Positions 58,488 to 64,000 of a stretch of DNA of 64,000 nt are shown here, piece after piece. Where the stretch lies: positions 62,001 through 126,000 of the forward strand of contig NZ_PZYZ01000001.1 in assembly GCF_003047295.1 (NCBI RefSeq). The letters are read 5' to 3'. The notes under the pieces were generated by a model, which did not search any database, had not been told where the DNA came from, and saw only the letters and a list, made by a program, of their open reading frames with translations. Source of the DNA: Nocardioides sediminis. GTDB lineage: Bacteria; Actinomycetota; Actinomycetes; Propionibacteriales; Nocardioidaceae. The position numbers and the translations under genes were made by a program. Within the stretch, counting starts at the first letter, position 1. Each line of letters begins with the position of its first letter.

Positions 58488-59709
58488 CCTCCTGCCGGTC
58501 CCCGACCTCGTCGAGCGGATCCTGGCGTCGGTCTCGCCGCTTCCCGACTTCCCCCAGCCGCTGATGGACGCCCTCGGGCTGGCGGTCGCCGAGGACGTGC
58601 ACGCCCCGATCGCGCTGCCGAGCTTCGACAACTCCTCGATGGACGGCTACGCCGTGGTCCGCGACGACGTGCTCACCGCGTCCCCCGAGCAGCCGGTGCA
58701 CCTGCCGGTCGTCGGCGAGATCGGCGCCGGCCGGGCCGACCTGGTGGCCCTCTCGCCGGGAACCGCGGTCAAGATCATGACCGGCGCCCCGGTGCCCCGC
58801 GGGAGCGACGCCGTCGTGCCCTACGAGTGGACCGACCGCGGCGTCGCCCAGGTGCGGATCACCCAGGCCCCGTCCCCGGGTCAGCACATCCGTCCCCGGG
58901 GCGACGACGTCGAGGAGGGCGACCTCCTCATCGAGCACGGGACCGTCCTGGGCCCGCGGCACCTCGGGCTGCTGGCCTCGGTGGGTCGCGCCACCGTCCG
59001 GTGCCGCCCCCGGCCGCGCGTGGTGGTCATCTCGACCGGTTCGGAGCTGCGCGAGCCCGGCTCCCCGCTGGGGCACGACTCGATCTACGACGGCAACTCC
59101 TACCTGCTCGCGGCCGCCGCCCGCTCCGCCGGGGCGATCGCCTACCGCGTGGGGATCGTCCCCGACGACCCGCGCACCTTCACCGACGCGCTGAGCGACC
59201 AGCTGGTCCGTGCCGACCTCGTGGTCACCAGCGGGGGAGTGAGCCAGGGCGACTTCGACGTCGTCAAGGAGGCGCTCGGCCGCCTCGGCACGGTGTGGTT
59301 CGGCGGCGTGGCCATGCAGCCCGGCAAGCCCCAGGGCTTCGGCACCGTCGGCGACGACGACACCCCGATCTTCACCCTGCCCGGCAACCCCGTGTCGGCC
59401 TACGTCTCGTTCGAGACGTTCGTGCTGCCCGCGATCCGCCGCATGATGGGCAAGCTGCCCTACTCGCGCCCGCTCGGCCGGGCCCGGCTGACCCACGGCC
59501 TCAGCTCGCCGGAGGGCAAGCAGCAGATGGTGCGCGGCGTCTACGAGGTGGACCGCGGCGGCGCGTTCGTGTCCCCGGTCGGGGGTCACGGCTCCCACCT
59601 CATCGGCGACCTGGCCACCTCCAACGCCCTGGTCGTCGTACCCCCCGAGGTGACCGCGCTGAGCGCCGGCGACATGGTGCAGGTGCTGCGGCTGGACGAG
59701 GAGTTCTGA
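58480..59709 (+). CDS. moeA: Molybdopterin molybdenumtransferase
   Basis: A 409-residue MoeA that inserts molybdate into adenylated molybdopterin, the last step of cofactor synthesis. Domains: N-terminal MoeA-N with PSFDNSSMDGYAV and GTAVKIMTGAPVPRGSDAVV, MogA-like domain with ISTGSELREPG, NSYLL, TSGGVSQGDFD and PGNPVSAYVSFE, and a C-terminal beta domain. ATG 58480 overlaps the UGPase end by eight bases; the moaC start overlaps its stop. Matches Rv0994 position. Confidence 0.94.
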   Translation: MADLLPVPDLVERILASVSPLPDFPQPLMDALGLAVAEDVHAPIALPSFDNSSMDGYAVVRDDVLTASPEQPVHLPVVGEIGAGRADLVALSPGTAVKIMTGAPVPRGSDAVVPYEWTDRGVAQVRITQAPSPGQHIRPRGDDVEEGDLLIEHGTVLGPRHLGLLASVGRATVRCRPRPRVVVISTGSELREPGSPLGHDSIYDGNSYLLAAAARSAGAIAYRVGIVPDDPRTFTDALSDQLVRADLVVTSGGVSQGDFDVVKEALGRLGTVWFGGVAMQPGKPQGFGTVGDDDTPIFTLPGNPVSAYVSFETFVLPAIRRMMGKLPYSRPLGRARLTHGLSSPEGKQQMVRGVYEVDRGGAFVSPVGGHGSHLIGDLATSNALVVVPPEVTALSAGDMVQVLRLDEEF

Positions 59710-60185
59710 TGGCCACCGGTGACCGGCTCACCCACGTCGACGAGCACGGGGCGGCACGCATGGTCGACGTCTCGGCCAAGGAGGTCACGGCGCGTACGGC
59801 GTCCGCGTCCGGCCGGGTGCTCGTCTCGCCCGCCGTGGTCGACCTGCTCCGCGGCGCCGGGATGCCCAAGGGGGACACGCTCGCTGTGGCCCGCCTCGCC
59901 GGGATCATGGGCGCCAAGCAGACCCCGTCGCTCATCCCGCTGTGCCACCCGCTGGCGCTGTCGTCGGTGAGTGTCGACCTCGTCGTGGCCGACGACGCGG
60001 TGGAGGTGGTGGCCACGGTGTCGACCACCGACCGCACGGGCGTGGAGATGGAGGCGCTCACTGCCGTCTCGGTCGCTGCCCTGACCGTCGTCGACATGGT
60101 CAAGGCGGTCGACAAGGGCGCCGTCATCACCGACGTGCGCGTGGAGTCCAAGTCCGGCGGCCGGTCCGGGGACTGGTCCCGGTGA
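59709..60185 (+). CDS. moaC: Cyclic pyranopterin monophosphate synthase
   Basis: A 158-residue MoaC that converts the MoaA product to cyclic pyranopterin monophosphate. It has the start THVDEHGAARMVDVSAKEVT, the LARLAGIMGAKQT block, the catalytic LIPLCHPL, TDRTGVEMEALTAVS, and MVKAVDKGAVI. ATG 59709 overlaps the moeA stop by one base (TGATG); its stop overlaps the next GTG. Part of a translationally coupled Mo-cofactor operon. Confidence 0.95.
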   Translation: MATGDRLTHVDEHGAARMVDVSAKEVTARTASASGRVLVSPAVVDLLRGAGMPKGDTLAVARLAGIMGAKQTPSLIPLCHPLALSSVSVDLVVADDAVEVVATVSTTDRTGVEMEALTAVSVAALTVVDMVKAVDKGAVITDVRVESKSGGRSGDWSR

Positions 60186-60667
60186 CCGACCTGCTCCCCG
60201 CGGCCGTCGTGGTCGCGTCCAACCGCGCTGCGGCCGGCGTCTACGAGGACGCCACCGGGCCCGTGATGGTGGACTGGCTCGTCGGCCAGGGCTTCACCTG
60301 CGGGGCGCCCGCGGTGGTGCGCGACGGCGACCCCGTCGGCGAGGCGGTCCGGTCCGCGGTCGAGGCCGGGGCCCGGGTGGTCCTCACCACCGGCGGCACG
60401 GGCCTCACCCCGACCGACCGCACCCCCGAGGCCGTCCGGCCGCTGCTCGACCGCGAGGTCCCGGGCATCGCCGAGGCCATCCGCGCGCGGGGCGTGGCGG
60501 CCGGCGTGCCGACGGCGATGCTCTCGCGCGGCCTCGCGGGCGTCGTCGGCCAGTGCCTGGTCGTGACCCTGCCCGGTTCGCGCGGCGGGGTGCGCGACGC
60601 CCTCGCCGTGCTCGAGCCCGTGCTGCGGCACGCGGTGGAGCAGGTCGTCGGGAGCGACCACCCGTGA
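60182..60667 (+). CDS. mog: Molybdopterin adenylyltransferase (MogA/MoaB family)
   Basis: A 161-residue protein that adenylates molybdopterin before MoeA acts. It has VVVASNRAAAGVYEDATGP, the TTGGTGLTPTDRTPEA nucleotide-binding motif, and LPGSRGGVRDAL. GTG 60182 overlaps moaC (GTGA); its stop overlaps the acetyltransferase start. Some actinobacteria call such proteins MoaB; I cannot tell MogA from MoaB activity by sequence. Confidence 0.9.
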   Translation: MTDLLPAAVVVASNRAAAGVYEDATGPVMVDWLVGQGFTCGAPAVVRDGDPVGEAVRSAVEAGARVVLTTGGTGLTPTDRTPEAVRPLLDREVPGIAEAIRARGVAAGVPTAMLSRGLAGVVGQCLVVTLPGSRGGVRDALAVLEPVLRHAVEQVVGSDHP

Positions 60668-61248
60668 CCCGGGGCTGGCCGGCCCGGCTCGCCCACGGTG
60701 ACGTGGTGCTCCGGCCGCTCGAGTCCGCCGACAGCGCGGCCTGGCGCGAGGTGCGCAGCCGCAACGCCGACTGGCTGCGGCCGTGGGACGCCACCATGCC
60801 GCCCGGGGCGGGCACCCGGGCGGGCAGCTACCGGCAGGTCGCGCGCCGGCTGCAGCGCCTGGCCAGGAAGGGGCAGGCCATGCCCTTCGCCATCGAGGTG
60901 GACGGACGCTTCGCCGGTCAGGTCACCGTCAACAACATCGTGCGCGGGTCGGCCCAGTTCGCCTCCATCGGCTACTGGTTGGGGCAGGAGTTCGCGGGCC
61001 GGGGCGTCATGCCGACCGCGGTGGCGCTGGTCATCGACCACTGCTTCGCCGAGGCCGGCCTGCACCGCGTCGAGATCTGCATCCGGCCGGAGAACACCAA
61101 CTCGCTGCGCGTGGTGGAGAAGCTCGGCATCCGCGAGATCGGCTATGCCCCGCTCTTCCTGCACATCGACGGCGCCTGGCGCGACCACCGCATCTTCGCG
61201 GTGACCGTCGAGGAGTGCCCGCGACCGCTGCTGTCGCGGCTGGGATGA
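60664..61248 (+). CDS. GNAT family acetyltransferase, RimJ-like
   Basis: A 194-residue acetyltransferase of the RimJ/RimL type, which acetylate protein N-termini such as ribosomal S5. It has LAHGDVVLRPLESADSAAW at the start, a VTVNNIVRGSAQFASIGYW core, the acetyl-CoA loop LGQEFAGRGVMPTAVAL, and IRPENTNSLRVVEKLGI. GTG 60664 overlaps the mog stop. It corresponds to RimJ Rv0995 by position. Confidence 0.9.
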   Translation: MTRGWPARLAHGDVVLRPLESADSAAWREVRSRNADWLRPWDATMPPGAGTRAGSYRQVARRLQRLARKGQAMPFAIEVDGRFAGQVTVNNIVRGSAQFASIGYWLGQEFAGRGVMPTAVALVIDHCFAEAGLHRVEICIRPENTNSLRVVEKLGIREIGYAPLFLHIDGAWRDHRIFAVTVEECPRPLLSRLG

Positions 61249-61324
61249 GCCTCTTTCCCACGAGTCACACCAGTTGTTCCACGACACACCTGTAGACATG
61301 CGCCCCAGAGTGTGCTGGCGAACC

Positions 61325-61330
61325 TAACCT
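61325..61330 (+). promoter_or_regulatory. -10 box TAACCT for sepX (leaderless)
   Basis: TAACCT, six bases, then GTG 61337. Confidence 0.5.
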
Positions 61331-61336
61331 CAGCGT

Positions 61337-62233
61337 GTGGACCCGAGCGCACTGATCTTCGTCGCCCTGGCGGTGGCCTGGGCCGTCTACCTCGTCCCCA
61401 AGGCGCTCCAGCACCACGACGAGGCGGTCCGCAGCCGCTCCGTCGAGCGCTTCTCCCACACGATGCGCGTGCTGGCGCGCCGCGAGCCCGTCGGTCGCCG
61501 GGAGGCCCGCCTCGTCGTCACCCCGGGCCGCACCGCGTCGGTGCCGACCGTCTCGACCAAGGCCTCGACCCGCGCCGCACACCAGCCGGCGTCCGCGCCG
61601 CTGCCCGAGACCCCGCTCTCCGTACGACGCGCTGCCGCGCAGAAGGCCGCCCGTCGCCGCCGTCGGGTGCTCGGCCTGGTGCTGCTCGCCAACGCCGTCG
61701 TCGCCGGCCTGGCCGTCGCCCACGTGCTCGCCTGGCCGTGGGTCGCGGTCCCCGCCACCCTGCTGGTCGCCTGGCTGGTCGCCTGCCGCCTGATGGTCAA
61801 GGGGGAGCGGGCCGCCGCCCGGCGGACCCCCCTGCCGACCACTCTCCCCGCCAGCCCGGCCGCGCCCGCCGCGGACGTGTCCGAGCCCCCTTCCCCGGAG
61901 GTCGGCCACGCGGAGGTGCCGCCGCTGGTCGCGGAGCTCGTGGACGGCCTCGTCGCGCAGCGCGCGCCGGAGGTGGTCCCGGCGGAGGTGGTCCCCGCCG
62001 CCGTCATCCGGGAGCCCGGCTCGTGGGACATGGTGCCCACGACGTTGCCGACCTACGTCTCCAAGCCCGCCGCCACGCGTCGTACGGTCCAGACGATCGA
62101 CCTGGAGTCCACGGGCGTCTGGTCCTCGGGTCGCAGCGAGAGCGACTCCGCGCTGGCGCGCGAGGCCGAGGAGCGGCAGGCCTCCGACCGTGCCGACCGC
62201 GAGGCCGAGGAGCGGCGCGCGACCGGTTCGTGA
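61337..62233 (+). CDS. sepX: Divisome protein SepX/GlpR
   Basis: A 298-residue actinobacterial divisome membrane protein. The first helix with the family phrase LIFVALAVAWAVYLVPKALQ (residues 6-25) is followed by RSVERFSHTMRVLARR, a basic stretch, a pair of helices (about residues 110-150), and a Pro/Glu-rich tail with the conserved WDMVPTTLPTYVSKP segment and an acidic end. SepX helps build the FtsZ ring in Streptomyces; the mycobacterial homologue (Rv0996) sits in the same position. GTG 61337. Confidence 0.88.
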   Translation: MDPSALIFVALAVAWAVYLVPKALQHHDEAVRSRSVERFSHTMRVLARREPVGRREARLVVTPGRTASVPTVSTKASTRAAHQPASAPLPETPLSVRRAAAQKAARRRRRVLGLVLLANAVVAGLAVAHVLAWPWVAVPATLLVAWLVACRLMVKGERAAARRTPLPTTLPASPAAPAADVSEPPSPEVGHAEVPPLVAELVDGLVAQRAPEVVPAEVVPAAVIREPGSWDMVPTTLPTYVSKPAATRRTVQTIDLESTGVWSSGRSESDSALAREAEERQASDRADREAEERRATGS

Positions 62234-62264
62234 GGAGGCGCCGGGCCTGATTGGGTCCGCCTCC
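62234..62264 (+). terminator. Hairpin after sepX
   Basis: GGAGGCG (62234-62240) and CGCCTCC (62258-62264) form a seven-pair stem with a 17-base loop directly after the stop codon. Confidence 0.45.
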
Positions 62265-62281
62265 GTCGCCGGTGCTATCTT
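62251..62281 (+). promoter_or_regulatory. Candidate promoter of tRNA-Ala
   Basis: TTGGGT (62251-62256) and TATCTT (62276-62281) are 19 bases apart, about 12 bases before the mature tRNA. Confidence 0.4.
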
Positions 62282-62293
62282 TTCTCCCGTTCT

Positions 62294-62366
62294 GGGGGTG
62301 TGGCGCAGCTGGTAGCGCGTCTCGTTCGCATCGAGAAGGCCAGGGGTTCGAGTCCCCTCACCTCCA
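62294..62366 (+). tRNA. tRNA-Ala (anticodon CGC)
   Basis: Acceptor arms GGGGGTG and CACCTCC pair with one G-T; D arm GCGC/GCGC, anticodon arm TCTCG/CGAGA with loop TTCGCAT, anticodon CGC, T arm AGGGG/CCCCT, discriminator A. The 3' CCA is not encoded (CCC follows). Confidence 0.95.
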
Positions 62367-62375
62367 CCCAGCACC

Positions 62376-62401
62376 AACGGCCCGCCGACCGGCGGGCCGT
62401 T
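62376..62401 (+). terminator. Terminator of tRNA-Ala
   Basis: Eleven perfect pairs (62376-62386 with 62391-62401) with loop GACC, nine bases after the tRNA. Confidence 0.75.
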
Positions 62402-62466
62402 CGTGATTTCGCCTCGTCCCTGACCCGTACGGCGCTCGCGGCAGACGCGGCGTGCAGGCCGGTCGC

Positions 62467-62763
62467 TCAGGCCGGCTCGTAGGTCAGGCAGTCGGCGTGG
62501 TCGGTGCCGTGGAACCCCACCTTCACCGCCGTCGCCGTGCACTCCAGGGCGCTGTTGTGCCTGCACTCGGCGCGCTGGCAGGCGCCCACCGACGCCATCA
62601 CGTCGAGGCCGCCCTTGGTGTCCAGCGGGATGAAGGTGGCGCACGACGCGTCGCCGACCTCGCCCGCGATCGTGATGGCCCCGGCGTGGCAGCCGTCGTG
62701 GTTGTAGGAACAGCCCTCGATCGTGCACTCGCTCACGCGAGGCATCTCCATCATGCTGGTCAT
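62467..62763 (-). CDS. DUF1540 domain-containing cysteine-rich protein
   Basis: A 98-residue protein with two DUF1540 repeats, each a small Cys-rich metal-binding-like unit: CTIEGCSYNHDGCHAGAI then CATF, and CQRAECRHNSALECTATAV then CLTYEP. Eight Cys residues in total suggest metal binding. No function is known. ATG 62763 preceded by GAGGGGAG. It stands between tRNA-Ala and the mannosyltransferase gene on the minus strand. Confidence 0.88.
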   Translation of the reverse strand: MTSMMEMPRVSECTIEGCSYNHDGCHAGAITIAGEVGDASCATFIPLDTKGGLDVMASVGACQRAECRHNSALECTATAVKVGFHGTDHADCLTYEPA

Positions 62764-62878
62764 GGCGCACGCTCCCCTCGGGTGGTCGTCGACTCCCGCG
62801 AGCGGCCTGGGACGCGCGCCCGGGGCTGCTCCGGACGCTACGCCTGGCGCGGTGGGCCGTCCAGAGCCCGCTGCGACC

Positions 62879-64000
62879 TCAGATCCAGCGGGTGAACCAG
62901 ACCCGGTCCAGCCACTCCGAGTGCGTGATGAGCTGGTCGGTCCAGATCGGCCAGAACCACGCGAAGGCGAGCAGCACCAGCACGACGTACGACCCGGCGA
63001 CCACCACCCCGGTCGTCCGTCGCGGGCTCGGCTCGTCGGAGGGACCGACGATCGCGCCCAGCGCCAGCGTCAGCGCCAGCACCACGAACGGCAGGCAGGC
63101 GATCGCGTAGAAGATGAAGATCGGCCGGTCGTCGTAGAGCAGCCACGGCAGCCAGGTCGAGCCGGTCCCCACCACGGCGACGCCGAAGCGCCAGTCGCGG
63201 GCGCCCACCCACCGCACCACGGCGAGCACGAGGGCGAGGGCACCGCCCCACCAGACCAGGGGGTTGCCGAGGAGCAGCACCTGGCGCAGGCACGTGGACC
63301 CCTCCGGGGCGTCGCAACCCTGCGACCCCGGCTGGATGTCGAGCTGGGCGTCCACGCCCACGGGGCGGCTCATGAGCAGCCAGCCGGCCGGCTTGGAGGC
63401 GTAGACGTGCTCGCTGTCGTTGAGGAAGTGGGCGTGGAAGGTGTAGACGTCCTGGTGGTAGTACCAGAGCGAGCGCACCGACTGGACGACCTCGCCCAGG
63501 CCCTCCGCGTCCCGCTCCGTGGCGGTGGGCCACTGGGTCCCCCCGTCGTACGTCGTGTACTGGGTGTTGCTGAGCGCCTCCTCGTACTCCGCCGCGTGCA
63601 CCAGCCAGCCGGTCCAGGTCGCGACGTAGACCACGAGGGCGACGAGCACCAGGTGGGCGAAGGCCGGCACCCCGTCCAGCAGCACCGCGCGCACCAGCGC
63701 CCGGCGCTGGCCGAAGGACCGCCGGGCGCCCCAGCTCCAGGCGAAGGCGAGCAGGCCGAAGGCGGCGAGGGGGAAGAGCGCGGTCCACTTCGTGCCCACC
63801 GCCAGGCCGAAGGCGACGCCGCCCAGCAGCAGCCACGGCCGGAACAGCCGACGCGTGTCGCCCCGGGCCAGCCGCTCCCGGAACCACTGTCGGTCCGCCA
63901 CGACACAGTGGGCGCCGCAGAGGATGAAGAAGGCGAGGAAGATGTCGAGCAGCGCCAGCCGGGACAGCACGAGGTGCAGCCCGTCCAGCGAGAGCAGGAG
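62879..64000 (-). CDS. Protein O-mannosyltransferase (PMT family), N-terminus cut off
   Basis: The last 374 codons of a membrane glycosyltransferase that moves mannose from a polyprenyl carrier to secreted proteins. The frame is open to the window end, where the PMT motif LDGLHLVLSRLALLDIF is visible, so the GTG at 63970 is internal. At least eight helices and the loop HDV-like segment YYHQDVYTFHAHFLNDS follow, and the C-terminal FYAIACLPFVVLALTLALG helix. M. tuberculosis Pmt (Rv1002c) lies in the same relative position. Confidence 0.9.
   Translation of the reverse strand, partial: LLLSLDGLHLVLSRLALLDIFLAFFILCGAHCVVADRQWFRERLARGDTRRLFRPWLLLGGVAFGLAVGTKWTALFPLAAFGLLAFAWSWGARRSFGQRRALVRAVLLDGVPAFAHLVLVALVVYVATWTGWLVHAAEYEEALSNTQYTTYDGGTQWPTATERDAEGLGEVVQSVRSLWYYHQDVYTFHAHFLNDSEHVYASKPAGWLLMSRPVGVDAQLDIQPGSQGCDAPEGSTCLRQVLLLGNPLVWWGGALALVLAVVRWVGARDWRFGVAVVGTGSTWLPWLLYDDRPIFIFYAIACLPFVVLALTLALGAIVGPSDEPSPRRTTGVVVAGSYVVLVLLAFAWFWPIWTDQLITHSEWLDRVWFTRWI

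Overview
This 64 kb window is chromosomal DNA of a high-GC actinobacterium. The most likely source is the family Nocardioidaceae (Nocardioides or a close relative). I infer this from the very GC-rich third codon positions, frequent GTG starts, a complete mce operon, an RpoB/RpoC pair of actinobacterial type, a SepX/GlpR divisome protein, a C39-less Gram-positive gene set, and gene order shared with Mycobacterium tuberculosis in two places. I see no prophage, insertion sequence, CRISPR array or plasmid gene. Genes are tightly packed, often with ATGA or GTGA stop/start overlaps.

Layout. 1-454: end of an electron-transfer flavoprotein alpha subunit. 650-12078: an mce lipid-import operon holding the MceG ATPase, two YrbE permeases, six MCE proteins (the fifth a lipoprotein) and two Mce-associated membrane proteins, one with a J-like domain. 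12150-19912: rpoB-rpoC with two promoters and a strong terminator. 20044-31701: mixed housekeeping genes (DUF429, geranylgeranyl-reductase-type flavoenzyme, two acyltransferases, tandem Nudix, methyltransferase, topoisomerase IB plus macro-domain protein, serC, GNAT, a secreted M15-like protein). 31708-39933: citrate synthase, pdxH, a heterodimeric ABC exporter, then a 510-base gap holding a candidate uORF/attenuator leader and a MarR operator in front of an efflux pump and its MarR regulator. 40010-48412: GH13 glucosidase, thioesterase-like protein, DtxR regulator, sirtuin, DUF2277, secreted beta-propeller protein, saccharopine-dehydrogenase-like protein and a Gly-rich protein. 48556-52637: a small ORF, 32-bp repeats, tRNA-Arg(CCT), sulfatase, LCP cell-wall ligase and MscL. 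52697-64000: a block whose order follows M. tuberculosis Rv0985c-Rv1002c: SAF protein, Ruc-like zinc-ribbon chaperone, 5-formyl-THF cyclo-ligase, UDP-glucose pyrophosphorylase, moeA-moaC-mog, RimJ-type GNAT, SepX, tRNA-Ala(CGC), DUF1540 and a protein O-mannosyltransferase cut by the window end.

How the genes work together. The mce operon forms one envelope lipid transporter. moeA, moaC and mog, with the upstream sugar-nucleotide gene, form a translationally coupled operon for molybdenum cofactor and cell-envelope precursors. The two ABC half-transporters form one exporter. The MFS pump and MarR regulator form a self-regulated efflux unit. Many genes start 6-7 bases after a TAnnnT-type -10 box and so are probably transcribed without a leader. 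The most unusual signal is the leader at 37415-37619: a 12-codon ORF with a near-perfect Shine-Dalgarno sequence followed by mutually exclusive hairpins.
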